Shown: positions 23,701 to 35,291 of the stretch, in pieces
Layout: each line of letters starts with the position of its first letter
Numbering within the stretch: the stretch's first letter is position 1
DNA from: Ignelater luminosus
Lineage: Eukaryota > Arthropoda > Insecta > Coleoptera > Elateridae
Assembly (NCBI GenBank): GCA_011009095.1
Contig: VTPC01000894.1
Coordinates: forward strand, 1 to 64,000
Direction of reading: 5' to 3'
DNA length: 64,000 nt
Translations under genes and position numbers: made by a program
Notes under the pieces: generated by a model
The model's input: only the letters and a program-made list of their open reading frames with translations
Told to the model about the DNA's origin: nothing
Databases searched by the model: none

Positions 23701-25639
23701 TAGCTGCCTTTTTTGATACTTTTCATATTTTGTGACGTGTTTTATTTACGTATTTCTATATTTACGTAAATATGACAGCTTCAGGAATGAATATGAGAGG
23801 TCTGCTTATTGCATTTACCTGTCATAATGACAAAAAAATGAAAATTAGTAAAGTCGATACAATAATTGGCTTAACGCAACTATATAGATGTTCATTTTTC
23901 CCCCTGCAATATTTGAATTTGCACGGGAAAGTGTAAGTAAATTTTGAAGGAGAAAACTTTGATTACTAAATTGAATTAAATTGTTTGAAACGCCATTTAA
24001 AAGTAAAGTGTTAGTTTTTAAAGGTTTCTCAAAGACATTGGAGACTTACAAAGGTGATGTAAGTGGGATTGGGAAAAGTAAACACTGCGACTCTCATTGT
24101 GTAGACAAATACAGAAAAAAAAACGTTAACTCTAGATACAAAGAACACTTTCGCTCTTACAAACACACAGATTAAATTAAGCCACGCAAAACAATAATTC
24201 TTTAACGGCAGACATTTATATATTTCCGAAATGGCAAACACGAAATATTCCTGAGACTTAACAGACATAAAGAGTTCCTTTAATCAATGTCCAAAATGAG
24301 ATTATAAATTCACATATATATATACTGCAATTAATGAAAATATTATATCAGAAATCCCCCAAATTTGAAATCGAAGATTATTGATAACTATCACCTCACT
24401 TTGAGTTTGATGTAAGTCAGTTCTATATACGACCAGATTTCTGATTCTTAGTTTCGTTCTAAAATCACCTTCAAGATACCGAACAATCAGCCAGTAGCCT
24501 AGTAGGTTTATCGTCTAGTAAATAGAGATACATCAGTGATACATCCAAGAGAAGCTTAAACAAGATTAAACGTTTTCCAGGATTTCCACCTCGTGATTCT
24601 GAATTCTTCAAGCGGCTAATTCTAATTTTTCTCATTACAAACTACCTACTGCCTCTTCTGATTTAATCGTTTTATCTTCTTCTTGCTATTGTACAGCAAC
24701 CATATACTTCCGTTGGAACACTTCCACCTATTGGTGTACATCAATAGACATTGAACTCCTGTAGATTAGCTTAGTAATTATGACAAGAACGGTTGAAGAG
24801 AAGTTAGCATATATTTAAGTTTCAAAAGCAAGCTAAGCGTTCATTAAAAATTGCAAACTCTTGAGTCCTATCACCTCAAGTACATTGCATTTTAATCCCT
24901 TAAGACAATCTGCTTTTTGCTATGTCAATAGGGCTTTTTCCCTTTTCCTCCCATTGAACGTTAGAGTTACTTATTTAGGTCAGAATCAAAATCAAAAAGA
25001 TCTTGGAAATACCAATTTGGTTTAAATTTTACTATATTGGGCTACTATGTACCCATTTCCAATATAGTACCAAAGACCTAAAACCTAGAAAAGTTAATTT
25101 TCAATTTATAGATAGTGTGCAAAAATAAATGTTCTTAATTTAGATCAAACATATTATCCATAATCTTAAATTTATGAAATGCATATTGTCAGGGCCAAAT
25201 ACGTAAATGTGAAAAATTCAGGTATTTTCACAAGCAAGTAAAAAATTAATTTCTACATTAACTAACTGAAAAGGATGAAGATAAAATCTACACACAATTT
25301 CGAAAAGGAGCTTTTCCAGAACTTGGATTGAAACATCTTCTGAAAACGTTAATTCAGAATTGGTGTGTTTAATAACCTAAATATCAGCAATAAATTTTGA
25401 TATCTGCTGTAAAAGAAAAAACCCAATCTTCCTATGGTGTTTGGCTTTGTTACTGGAGGGTACCAAAGTCAACACTTAAACAGTAAAGCTATTTTAACTA
25501 TACAGACTTGAAGTCCTGTACTAAAGAAACAAAAATTCTAAACAATTGTTGTAACTAGGAAAGAGACAAATTCTGATCATTCTTTAAGTACATCTTATGA
25601 TAATCTCTTCAAGACTACTGATTATGGCGTCAACTAGCA
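20711..25639. other. Intron, mostly featureless
   Basis: Nothing firm beyond a degenerate tandem tract at about 21360-21740 and a weak GIY-YIG-like peptide near 24040-24180, both treated separately. Open frames at 22800-23550 are hydrophobic but match no family I know and are probably a product of T-rich sequence. Confidence 0.45.
21360..21740. repeat. Degenerate tandem repeat, unit about 60-90 bp
   Basis: Five loosely similar units centred on ACGATCGATGGTGTCCC recur: CGGCCGGATGGT, CGATTAGTGGT, CAATCGGTGGTGTTCC, CGATCGATGGTGTCCC and CGTTAGATGGTGCCC. Each follows an A-rich CCAAAAA-type stretch. The tract is less AT-rich than its surroundings. Confidence 0.5.
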
Positions 25640-26600
25640 GGCGAAAAGCAAATTTACTCCTAAGAAGCAGCTGGGCGTTTCTCAGTATGCCAATGGATGC
25701 TTGATATCAATTTTTGATCTCCAAATCTAAAGAAATCAAAATAAAACAAAACTCAGCACTAAAATTCTTTAAGAAGGGCTGAAGTAAGCTACATACTACT
25801 TGTTAGGATTGTTGAATCTCTAGTAATCTCTTGTTCAATCAAAATTTACGACTAGACGTCCACAACAAGTATACATTTTGGGTAGAAGTAAAGTTCCTGA
25901 CCCATCTATCCAAATCCATCAAACTGCAAAAACTTTTATACCGACTGGAAATGTAAAATTTCATCTTAGAAACCAAAAACTGGAAGATAGAGGATGTTGC
26001 CAAGAAACAGCAAACTTATGATACTTATGAATATAAAAGTTCGGAAGAATGCAAATTGAACTCTTGTTTATAACTCAATCTTTTGAAAATCCTGTTTAAG
26101 CGTTAGAAAAACAGAAAGAAGAAGAATACTGTACCTGTTTGGGCGCACAAAAAAGAACCTTTGAGAGAATCGAGAAAACTTGGTGGTGCTAAGCGGACTA
26201 ACAGTAATGAAGGGAAACAAGAATCTTTACACTAACCCTAAAGTCAAAAACTTAATGTGCTAAAATCCCATCAACTGTGAGACACCAGAAAAATTAAATA
26301 CGGTAGGCCATATTTGACACAATCGGCAGAAAAAAATATCTGGTGAAAAACTGATAAACTTGGAAGATTTGAAAAACAAAGAAACAGATAAAAACGGGGA
26401 AAATACTTGAACTATTGCTCGAGAAATGCTCTCTTGAGCTGAATTACTCACATCAAATGTAGAAACAATCAATTATACGGTCAACAGAAGATTGACCTTT
26501 AGCAAAAATTTTTAAGTCTACTATATAGAAACGCTTTATTGGAAACCTAACGCCAAGGAGGTCAAGGTATGAAATTTCTGAACATGTTGGTAAGGCTGTT
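25640..26600 (+). mobile_element. Repeat B copy 1, probable LINE reverse-transcriptase fossil
   Basis: This aligns collinearly with 29940-30900. Shared landmarks are AAGAAGGGC.GAAGTA, GTTAGGATTGTT.AATCTCTA, CTCTTGTT, GTAAAGTTCCT, CCAAATCCATC, ACCGACTGGAAAT, CATAACTCAATCT, GACACAATCGG and CATCAAATG.AGAAAC. In copy 2 the tail reads VKYLEAILDQ, like the VKYLGVILD motif after the palm of Jockey/R1-type reverse transcriptases. Copy 1 has a decayed counterpart at about 26560-26580. It is heavily mutated with no open frame, and LINE identity is an inference from that short motif. Confidence 0.5.
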
Positions 26601-29600
26601 TGAAGATGTTTAGTAGTTATGTTGGTGTCGTAGACGCACGTATGAATATTGTAACTTTTTTCTCAGTGCGAAAGGCCACGTGAGATTGTCGAGCATTTTT
26701 CCCATCTTCTTTAATTTCTTGTTTAATTACCAAAAATTACGGTTTTTCAAGGTGCAAAAGCAAAAAAGAAAATCTGGACACATCTTTCTTCAAATCGAAT
26801 TTTTCAGAATGTCAACATAGCGCCTCTAGTCGAAATTCTGGTTTCTTTAGCTTTCTTGAAATAATTATCAACAATTAAATCCTATATAACATTGCGAGCA
26901 CGAAATCCTAAAATATAAATATTTCAGTGACAAACACTTGAACAGATGACATGAAATAGTTATCATGTTTACCAAAGTTTGCAAGAAAATGGAACCTAAT
27001 TTTGGGATGTTGATGGTTTCTCAGAGTTTTTGCTCATGTGTATCTCTAGACGCGTGTAGATCAAAAACCAAAGATTTAATGGACAGTAAACAAGGGTTTT
27101 TACAGAAAGCTGAAAAATTCCAGATAGTTTGAGATTAAAGTGTCTCCTATTGCATATAAGACAAGCGTGGAAGGGCGCAACCCGATCCGTATTCGTATTT
27201 AGCTCGCTGAAAAAGGTTGATTGAGGGCAGAAGCAGCCCGACTGTGTTCGTGTTTATTTTTTTAAGAAGGTTAATGGAGCCGTACGCCCAATTCGTTTTG
27301 GATCAAAAGTGACTCCGGTTTGGGCTACAAAAAGAGTCCTTTAGCGCGACGTAACCAGGCCGCAAAGATAAGGTCTAGAGACACAATGGAACCAAGTGAA
27401 GTTGCAACAGTTTTAGTTTTAATAGTAGAGCCCAACTTTCTTTCTTTGATCAATTTTGGACTTCATTTAATCTTTCTTATTTTATATTAAGCTTTCTCAA
27501 TCTACTGTATTTAATTATTATATATATATATATAACTTGAAAGTATCTTGAAACAATCATATAATTGATTTTAGAGGAAAAGTCCAACTATATCTAATTC
27601 TTTTGCTAATTTTGCCGACAAACCGTGGCTGTTTCAAGTCTCCTCTTAGACTTCGCTTTTTGAAGGAAAAAGTACCCTTTTTAACTTTTAAACCAAAAGC
27701 ATAAACAATATAAGAATTGCCAAAGATATTCTTTTGGTAAATCAAAAGCAAACTTTGAAATTTCCTGTATGATTGATACTGAAGAAAACACGGAGGTAAT
27801 ATTTATATTAAGGAAATTGTTAATCCAATGTTCTTTAATCAAGAAGACTCGAAGGAAATGTAGCTGCCAGTAAATTTGTTGGTTCTAGTAACTAACTTTC
27901 TCAATAAGTCCAACTAGTTTTCTGAAGTCAAACCGATACAAAGATCGGGAAATCCGAAAAGTCTAAGCAGTTCGAACTTCTAAAGGGGCGAATGTCAATA
28001 CTCGCTAAATAACATTTACTGTAAAAAATCTATTTTAACGGTCGAAAGGAATTTTTCATGCTTCAAGAGCAAAAAAAAACGTATTTTATGCTTTGGTTTT
28101 AATAAAGGTTTAATAAAATCTTCATACAACATTCATTAAGCAGATCAATGTGGCCTATGTGAGTGCTCTTCATGAAGTGAAGAAGAAATGCTTCGAAACA
28201 AAAAACTATATGAATGATTTGCGTGTAAAGATTTTAAATGAACTGGATTTTAATAGAAATCTGCTAAAATGATATTCATATTTCATAGTAAGGCTTTAAG
28301 TAGTTAAGTATTTGTGAATGCCTGTTCCATAGATTGAACCAGAAAGGCTGATTTGAGCATTCTCTACAATTAATAAATTGCATTTGGAAAAAATCATAAT
28401 GAACGATCAATTAACAAAAATGCTTTCTTTACAACCAGCCGAACAGCATAGGTTTGTTTCAGTCTAAATAAATTATTATGTTTAAAATTAATTATTAACC
28501 CAGTTGTGTAGAAGTCGCAGACTTCACCTGGGTTTCAAAAATTTAGTGTACATGTACATACATACATCACTTTAAATAACTGTATCTGTAATATCCGCTT
28601 GCCTACTATATATATCCTTATGCATACACCATGTTAAGCGAGGTAGATTTGCAGCGTCCTCTACCGAGCCTTACAATTATTACAACGTTGAATTAGAGGG
28701 AAAACCCTAATCGGGTTTGAAACTAGCAGGGGTTTGAAACTAATTTTTTTCCACTTTTAAAATCTTTGTCACGCGATTGAAAAGTAGCAGTTTGATTCGT
28801 CTAAATACTATAGTTAAATAGTTGTGGTTTTATCATTTTATTCTGTGATGTCACTACAGGTTCTTGAAGAAAGCGACGTCAAAATTCAAAACAAAATAGC
28901 ATCAGCATGATAAATAAGAAAACTAATCAACGCAACATAACCTCAACGATCCTACTTTACGACGGTAAATTTCAACAGCTTTATTATTTTTATTGGCGTT
29001 TTAAAAATATTATCGTATTTTATCCTGTGTTATTTTTAGTTATAGGTAAGTTCAAACTATGTTTTTATATTATTGTTATCTTTATTTAACGTTTTGGCTA
29101 CAACTACAACCTTCTTAGAAATATGTGTATAACAGTAATTGCATGAAAAATTGAGATACGAATGACATTTATGAAAAGTTAAGATTAAATCGATTTTTAA
29201 GTCATAAAATTTGTGTTCGGTTGGTCATAAAAGGAAAGGAAAGACAATTTGGCATAAATTTTAAAGCTCAACTTAATTTACTCTATATCCACGGCAAAGT
29301 AAAAAGAGTGAACAGTATAGATATTGGTAGGTATGCGATTTCTTTTAACTAACATAAATATGAGTTCAGTAAATTTTATTTTGAAAGCATTCTTACAAGT
29401 TGTTGATGGAACGTCAGTTTTAATCGTTGATATTTTGGTGCATTTATGGAGTCGCGTATTGATAAAATAGGAGTTGACGATTTGTTTATTAATAAGTTGA
29501 CCCGATTCCATTTACGTGAAAAATGCAAGTTTGAATGAGAACCGTAATAAAAACAAGCAGATCAGCAAGTAAACGTAAATAAATTCACAATTCTTTTGAA

Positions 29601-29939
29601 TACTTTGAAATCTTGCCATCTATATATGTAAAATCAGGAAAACCTTCTTGAGAGAAAATTTAAAATTTAAAATTTCAAACTAAAACTGATTAACCGATTG
29701 GATTGGATAGTTTTGAATTTACCTAAATTTGAATTACCGCGTAATCAACTTTGAGAATTTGATCAAATATGTTACTACACACTACTTGTTTACTTTTTTT
29801 CCCAAACAATGGGTCTATAGTTAAGGCCATTTTTCTGGCGAGGCAGATTTTTGGGGGGTGTCACAATTTTGAGAAGTAGCGAATATCTATAGATCTTTTA
29901 AAACACTCTATATCTTGTTGGCGATGGGTAATCAGACCC
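26601..29939. other. Intron with short repeats only
   Basis: Contains a (TA)n microsatellite at about 27517-27534 and a short degenerate tandem at about 27170-27310 (two to three units of roughly 57 bp around GAGGGC...GTGTTCGTGTTTAT). No gene was recognised. Confidence 0.45.
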
Positions 29940-30900
29940 CCCCTTTTGTGTGGTTGGGAATCCGAGAAACACAAGCATTTCTTCAGATCTAAAGAAACCA
30001 AAATGAAACTAAAGTCGACACCAAGAATCTTCAAGAAGGGCCGAAGTAGGCTTATTTACAACAAGCTACTACTCGTTAGGATTGTTTAATCTCTAATGAT
30101 CTCTTGTTAAACAAGAAAACTACAAGTACAGGTTCTGGGAAGTAGTAAAGTTCCTAATCCATTCATGCAAATCCATCAAAGCAATGATTTATACTAGGCG
30201 ATTTCGTGAAAATCTATAAAAACTTCTATACCGACTGGAAATCTAAAATCTATGTTTAAAAATCAAAACTCATAACTCAATCTCTTGAGAGTCCTGTTCA
30301 AGTGTTTGGAAAAAAGCAGAAAGAAGAAGAAGGCATCCGTTGCATTGGTTTGGACGTGCAAAAAAGATATAGAAGCTTTGGGAGAGTCGAGAAAACTGAA
30401 AATTTAATATTACTATGAACGCTTGGTTCAGGAAGCTCATGATGGTTAATGGATTAACAATAATGAAGAAAAGCAAGAAGAAGATTTCTGCAATAACTTC
30501 GAAGTGGAAAACCTGATATGTTAAAACTTCAGGCAATAGGCCATGCTTGACACAATCGGTCCAAAGCACGTCTGGTGGAAAACTGGTAAACTTAAAAGCT
30601 TTAAAAAACAAAAAAATAGGTGATGACGGAGAAAAACACTTAAAGTACTGTTAGAAACGCGCTTTCCTAATGTGAATTACTTACATCAAATGCAGAAACG
30701 ATGACTAGTACAAGAGGAGTAAGGGACCTCTTCCTGCTTATGAATGATCTTCTAGGGAACCTCATAGAAACTTAATGACATAAGAGTGACAAGCAGGTGT
30801 GAAATATCTGGAGGCAATACTAGACCAAATCTTCTTTATCACTGCTCGGTCTCGCCTGGAAAACGAGGAAAGCCTGGAAGAGTCAGGAAAAAAATAATAA
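29940..30900 (+). mobile_element. Repeat B copy 2, probable LINE reverse-transcriptase fossil
   Basis: The second copy of the 25640-26600 repeat in the same orientation, about 4.3 kb away. Near 30800 it encodes GVKYLEAILDQ, then RSRLENEESLEESGK, which fits the region after the palm of Jockey/R1-like LINEs (usual VKYLGVILD). Upstream SNAETMTSTRGVRDL loosely fits the VNP.KTE..LFTRR segment. A 113-codon minus-strand frame at 30270-30611 lies antisense to this and is taken as chance. Confidence 0.5.
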
Positions 30901-31874
30901 AGTAAAAGTCATGGAAGTGCCATAAAATTAGGCAAACATAAATAAAACTCAGAGAATCGAATGGTTTTGTCTGAAATTTTTAAAAACAGCAAAAACGTTA
31001 AGTGTCTCCAAAAGGATCCTCCATGAATTCTCACGGCAGATCAGCGAAAACAATTTTTGCTTAAAGGCGCTGACGTGTTCTAAAAACGGGATGATTCTTG
31101 AGATGATCTTTGCTAAATCTTAATTTTTTAAATCTAACTTTTAGAAGATGCACTATTGGCGAAAGTTATAAACCAACAAGGAGACGTTCCGATTCCAAGT
31201 GTTTTGCGTAAGGTAAAATGTATGAGTTATCATACAACTTCACACTGTTTAATCGAACACCATGAAACAAATTTGGCAGTAACAATGCAGCGCACAAACG
31301 TGACAGTGTTATAGCGCATATCGGGCGAAAGTTACCGCACTTTTCCCTCGAGCAAAAAATATACGTGCGTATGTTAAATCGGAACGCCAAGAAAGAAGAT
31401 CGTCTGGCGGCAAGTCGCCTGGTTAATTTTAAGGGTTTTGGATAAATTTTGTAGATATGGCGTAAAGAGGTAAAAACTGCTGTAACTCTCTGTTGGTACA
31501 GCTGACAATAAATTTCCAGATGTGACGATTTTACAACTTTCTGTATGCAGTTTTTTAATTTCCAGCAGGTCGCAAATTTTGAATCAATCACAGCAGACAA
31601 AACTTTCTGTCCAAGACGGATCATCACGTTGGTCTTTGAATAGTAATAGACTAGAGTAGGTACAGTCTGCGCATTTTTAAATGAGACTTAAGTTGCAGCA
31701 TATCTGGTAATTATCTTCCAAGCTTGTGAAGTTAAAAGTAAGTCAGTACATCAAACAAATTAGTAACTGGGCAATGATTGTTTCTTGTAAAATTGTGTTG
31801 TTTCTGAAAAATATGAATAAACAATTCTGAAAGATTCTGCAGCTCGAGTCTCATTCAATAATGTGTAGACTATA
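30901..31874. other. Intron beside mariner, no recognised gene
   Basis: A 153-codon minus-strand frame (31166-31627) is the longest unexplained one here, but it matches nothing I recognise. Base composition near 31200-31600 is somewhat less AT-rich than around it. Confidence 0.4.
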
Positions 31875-33167
31875 CGAGGGTGGTCTGAAAAGTTTCCGAC
31901 CTAACAAAGATACAAGACATTTTTTCTGAAAATTTTTTTTTATTTTTCAACATAGTCTCCTTGTAACTCTACACACTTCTCCCAGCGATGCTCCCATCTC
32001 TGTAACCCGTCCAAATAGTACTCGGCATTTTTCTCTGCAAAATAATTGTTCACGAAGGTGATTGCCTCTTCATTTGACGAAAATCTTTGTCCTCCGAGCG
32101 CAATTTTTAGATGAGGGAACAAAAAGAAGTCGCTTGGGGCTAGATCTGGTGAGTAAGGCGGATGGTCAAGCAGTTCAAACCGTAATTCGTGGATTTTCGC
32201 CATGGCAACCGCTGAGGTGTGAGACGGTGCGTTGTCTTGGTGAAACAGGATTTTCTTTTTCTGCAAATGTGGCCGTTTTTTCGCAAGTTCTGCCTTCAGC
32301 TTGTCAAGTAATGATGCATAGTATGCTCCTGTAATGGTTTTTCCTTTTTGAAGATAATCGATTAAAATAACTCCATGACTATCCCAAAAAACAGTCGCCA
32401 TCACTTTCCCAGCCGTAAAAACAGTTTTTGCTTTTTTTGGAGCCGATTCCCCCTTTGCAGTCCACTGTTTGGACTGTATTTTTGTTTCGGGCGTATAATG
32501 GTGTATCCAAGTTTCATCTACAGTAATTAATCGGCGCCAAAACTCGGATTTATTTCGCCTAAGCTGCGCCAAAAGAGCGTTGGAAATATTCATTCGAACA
32601 CGTTTTTGGTCTAACGTGAGCAAACGCGGCACCCAAAGCGCGGACTGCTTTCTCATGCCTATATGTTGATTTAATATGTGACAAACACGTTCTTTTGACA
32701 TGTTCATAACCTCTGCTATCTCTCTCACTTTAATTCGGCGGTCGTCTAGCACCATTTGGTGAACTTTGGCGATGTTTTCGTCGGTAGTTGCAGTTTTTGG
32801 ACGTCCCGAACGTTCATCGTCTCCCAAGCTCTTACGGCCACGTTTAAATTCAGCAGCCCAAAATTTCACTGTGGTAAATGATGGTGCAGAGTCCCCATAC
32901 ACAGAATCCAACTCATCTTTTATTTGCGAAGGCGTATTGCCTTTCAAAAACAAATATTTAATGACAGCTCGATACTCGATTTTGTCCATTTTCACAAAAA
33001 AACTCACATCAACTCACTCAAACGACTGTTACATAAAAACTGCGCGTCCAAAATGGCTGAAACTTTGGTGAGTAACTGTCAACAGATGAACAACGAAATT
33101 CAGTAGCTTTTATTTACGAGTGCTGTCATCTTCACGTTGAGGTCGGAAACTTTTCAGACCACCCTCG
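31875..33167 (-). mobile_element. Mariner element, mellifera type, intact-looking
   Basis: 1293 bp with identical 28-bp terminal inverted repeats (CGAGGGTGGTCTGAAAAG onwards) and TA target duplications at 31873-31874 and 33168-33169. It carries one uninterrupted transposase frame on the minus strand. It sits in the large KCNQ intron, in the same orientation as the host gene and opposite to its broken sister at 4264-5525. All elements needed for transposition appear present. Confidence 0.97.
31940..32989 (-). CDS. Mariner transposase, full length (349 aa)
   Basis: DDE transposase that binds the terminal repeats and moves the element by cut and paste into TA sites. I chose the ATG at 32989 (MDKIEYRAVI); the open frame extends six codons further but only to a GTG. 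At 349 codons it is the normal mariner length. The N-terminal half has two helix-turn-helix regions, with WVPRLLT at about residues 119-125. The catalytic triad is complete: D158 in VDETWIHH, D252 in HQDNAPSHTS and D287 in YSPDLAPSDFF, with 34 residues between the last two (DD34D). WVPRLLT and the general sequence place it with the mellifera subfamily, for example earwig and honeybee mariners. There are no stops or frameshifts. Whether it is expressed cannot be told from sequence. Confidence 0.95.
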   Translation of the reverse strand: MDKIEYRAVIKYLFLKGNTPSQIKDELDSVYGDSAPSFTTVKFWAAEFKRGRKSLGDDERSGRPKTATTDENIAKVHQMVLDDRRIKVREIAEVMNMSKERVCHILNQHIGMRKQSALWVPRLLTLDQKRVRMNISNALLAQLRRNKSEFWRRLITVDETWIHHYTPETKIQSKQWTAKGESAPKKAKTVFTAGKVMATVFWDSHGVILIDYLQKGKTITGAYYASLLDKLKAELAKKRPHLQKKKILFHQDNAPSHTSAVAMAKIHELRFELLDHPPYSPDLAPSDFFLFPHLKIALGGQRFSSNEEAITFVNNYFAEKNAEYYLDGLQRWEHRWEKCVELQGDYVEK

Positions 33168-33169
33168 TA

Positions 33170-35108
33170 TATGGAAGTTTCCGGAAAATTTAGAGTCCGA
33201 ACCCGGTTCTTACACAGAGTAACTAGAAATACTCTGCTGACTGGCGGATGCTTATAAGAAAAAAACATGGGATCAAAGATGATTACAAAAATGAGATTTT
33301 GTGCACAGAACCGGCCTTCATATAGAAATATCTAAAGAATAAAGTTGCTTACCAAACACTGAGTTAGATAAAATCAAAATAAAATTTCACCTTGAAGAAA
33401 TCCAGAATGCGATCATTTCGGATAAGAAAAAGAAGAAGGTAAGAGTAATTAATATTGGACGATTTAAAACTGCTTGGTGTACAGACTCAAATTTTGAAAA
33501 TGCCATGGTAGCGGTTGAAAGAACTAATAGAAAACTGACAAGCTGAAACAGAATCAATCTGGAATCTTGGCTAATGAAAGAGCAGATTCATTCATTAGGA
33601 GAAGAGTAGAACAAATATTGATTTGGTCATAACTAAGCTTCTCATAATAGACCAAGAATTTACTGAGATTGCTGAGTTGTTCAACTGAATTACAATTACA
33701 TTTTTTTATTTGTAAACTGGGCAAAAACTATTACAACACTTAGCAAAGAAAATGTAATAGAACTAGCGAGGTCATACACGAGCACTAGATAAATTGGCTC
33801 GAACCAAGACCCTAGTGATAACAACAATAATAAATTGGTCATGAGTGAGCAACTATATCTTGGACTATTTGGAAGTTCAAATCTTTTTGAATCAAAAAAT
33901 TTAAAACTTTAAAATTGAATGTTCTTGTAGTTTGGTTACTTATTGGCAGATTTTTATAATCTTTTCAAAGCTTGTAAATGTGAAAACCCTAAAAATTAGG
34001 ATTTTTGGATTGTTTTGTTGGTTTACTTATAAGGTTTTTCCAAGGTCTGATATAATTAAATTGAGAATTAGAAAGAAAATGAGCTTTTCATTAATTAACA
34101 TAGTTCTAAAGCCTTCTGGCTTATGTATAACTGTTTTGGGATTGAAATAAAATAAAATTCACGATTTTACATTTTTGAACTTTCCTTTTAGCTTGGTGTT
34201 TTAAATTGATTTTAGATAGAAGATATTTTAAACCTAAATGTTCTGAATCAGATAGCTCTGGTATAAAAGTACCGGCCTATGTAATGGCTGACCCTATCAA
34301 ATATTAACACAAACAACTACTAGAATCGGCCCTTTGTAGATGTTTAAATACAGGTTACACTCAAATCAAATTCCGAGCACAAACATTCTTGTATATCTGG
34401 ATTTATTTTTTATTCCTTTAAAAGTTTTTAACGAACAGAATGATACCACATTTCCAAATATATATTTTATTCTTTTTGCTTCTGGGCAAGTCTTCGTATT
34501 TTTCAATAATTTCCACAAAATAAACAAAATTGCTTGTGTTAACAAAGAACGCAAAAATAAATACCTAGAATTTTAATCTAAATGCCTGAATTTCCCCTAA
34601 AAATCAACAATAACAGAATGCATCCAGAATGGAATGTTTTGTACCGTACAGTATTTCACAAAAAGAAAATGTTTTTTATAACAGCACAAAGCTTTCACAC
34701 ACGTACCCAAAACATAATATACTATGTGAAAATATTTTACGTATTTCAAAACCAAAATTATATATTTTTGTACGAATATATTAACGTTTGATAAATGATG
34801 ACAGTGCGGTTTAATATTAACGCTGTTTTTTGAAACAAAAAAGTTCATCGCGATATCCTTAAAAGTGATCGAAATTTCGCGTGTATGCTGGTATATGAAA
34901 AGCTTTTATACGTTCTTCTGACGTATGTCACGGTCGCTAATCACTTTCAAAAAGGGACAAAAATGTATTTTTTGAAAGGTAACGTTCAAAAGGAAACTAA
35001 AAACATGTTTCGGTCACAATAATTTAACTTACACTTTTACTAAAAGTTTCTAGAAAAAGAAATCAAAGAAATCAAAAAAATTCACTTTTTAAAAGAAATG
35101 AAACTTAC
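33170..35108. other. Intron between mariner and KCNQ exon, nothing recognised
   Basis: AT-rich sequence. Several 60-83 codon frames at 33932-34848 lie on both strands and show no motifs. Confidence 0.5.
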
Positions 35109-35291
35109 AGCAGCATGTGATAGAGGATGGCTTGGAATCCCCTGGGTCTCTCCAAAAAGTTGTAAACGCGACTTTGTAAACGGCGATAGCGTGCGTCGCG
35201 CCGGGAGGCCCGGTAGTTGAGCGGCTTCCCCAAAAGACTCATCCGGGGCTGAACGAGTCGGCTACGTTTGTCCCGTAGCGATATTAGGCCA
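35109..35291 (-). CDS. KCNQ: KCNQ potassium channel, exon for pre-S1 region and start of S1
   Basis: Internal exon of a Kv7-type voltage-gated potassium channel subunit, a plasma-membrane tetramer that sets excitability. The minus-strand reading encodes 60 whole codons plus split codons. It contains LGKPLNYR, a basic stretch RRDARYRRLQ, then LERPRGFQAILYHML, which is the signature pre-S1/S1 sequence of KCNQ proteins. The acceptor is a pyrimidine-rich tract ending ttttccag before 35291. The donor is CT|gtaagt after 35109. Both junctions are phase 2, and the split Leu codon (CT|G) is completed exactly by the exon at 11457-11591. The exon is visibly more GC-rich than its surroundings. An open frame runs on upstream to 35353, but that part is intronic: it lies before the acceptor and shows no family similarity. 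Family assignment rests on remembered alignment to KCNQ1/2 and insect KCNQ. Confidence 0.93.

Larger units (their letters stand above)
11592..35108 (-). other. KCNQ: Large KCNQ intron (S1-interrupting), 23.5 kb
   Basis: This interval separates the two KCNQ exons and has GT-AG ends on the minus strand. It splits a Leu codon inside S1. It holds an intact-looking mariner, a Tc1 fossil, LINE-like repeats, repeat A copy 1, a minisatellite and a 1.1-kb inverted repeat, each listed separately. I found no additional channel exon inside it. Confidence 0.85.

Noticed and set aside
30270-30611. 113-codon minus-strand frame in repeat B copy 2
   Set aside because: It runs antisense to the LINE-like reading, and copy 1 does not keep the frame intact.
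31166-31627. 153-codon minus-strand open frame next to the intact mariner
   Set aside because: No motif, domain or family likeness. It is basic and Cys-scattered without order, has no splice context, and is most likely chance in a patch that is less AT-rich.
32924-33106. 60-codon plus-strand frame, nearly repeated at 4325-4507 on the minus strand
   Set aside because: It is the antisense shadow of the mariner 5' end in both copies. Its apparent conservation only reflects the copies being the same transposon.
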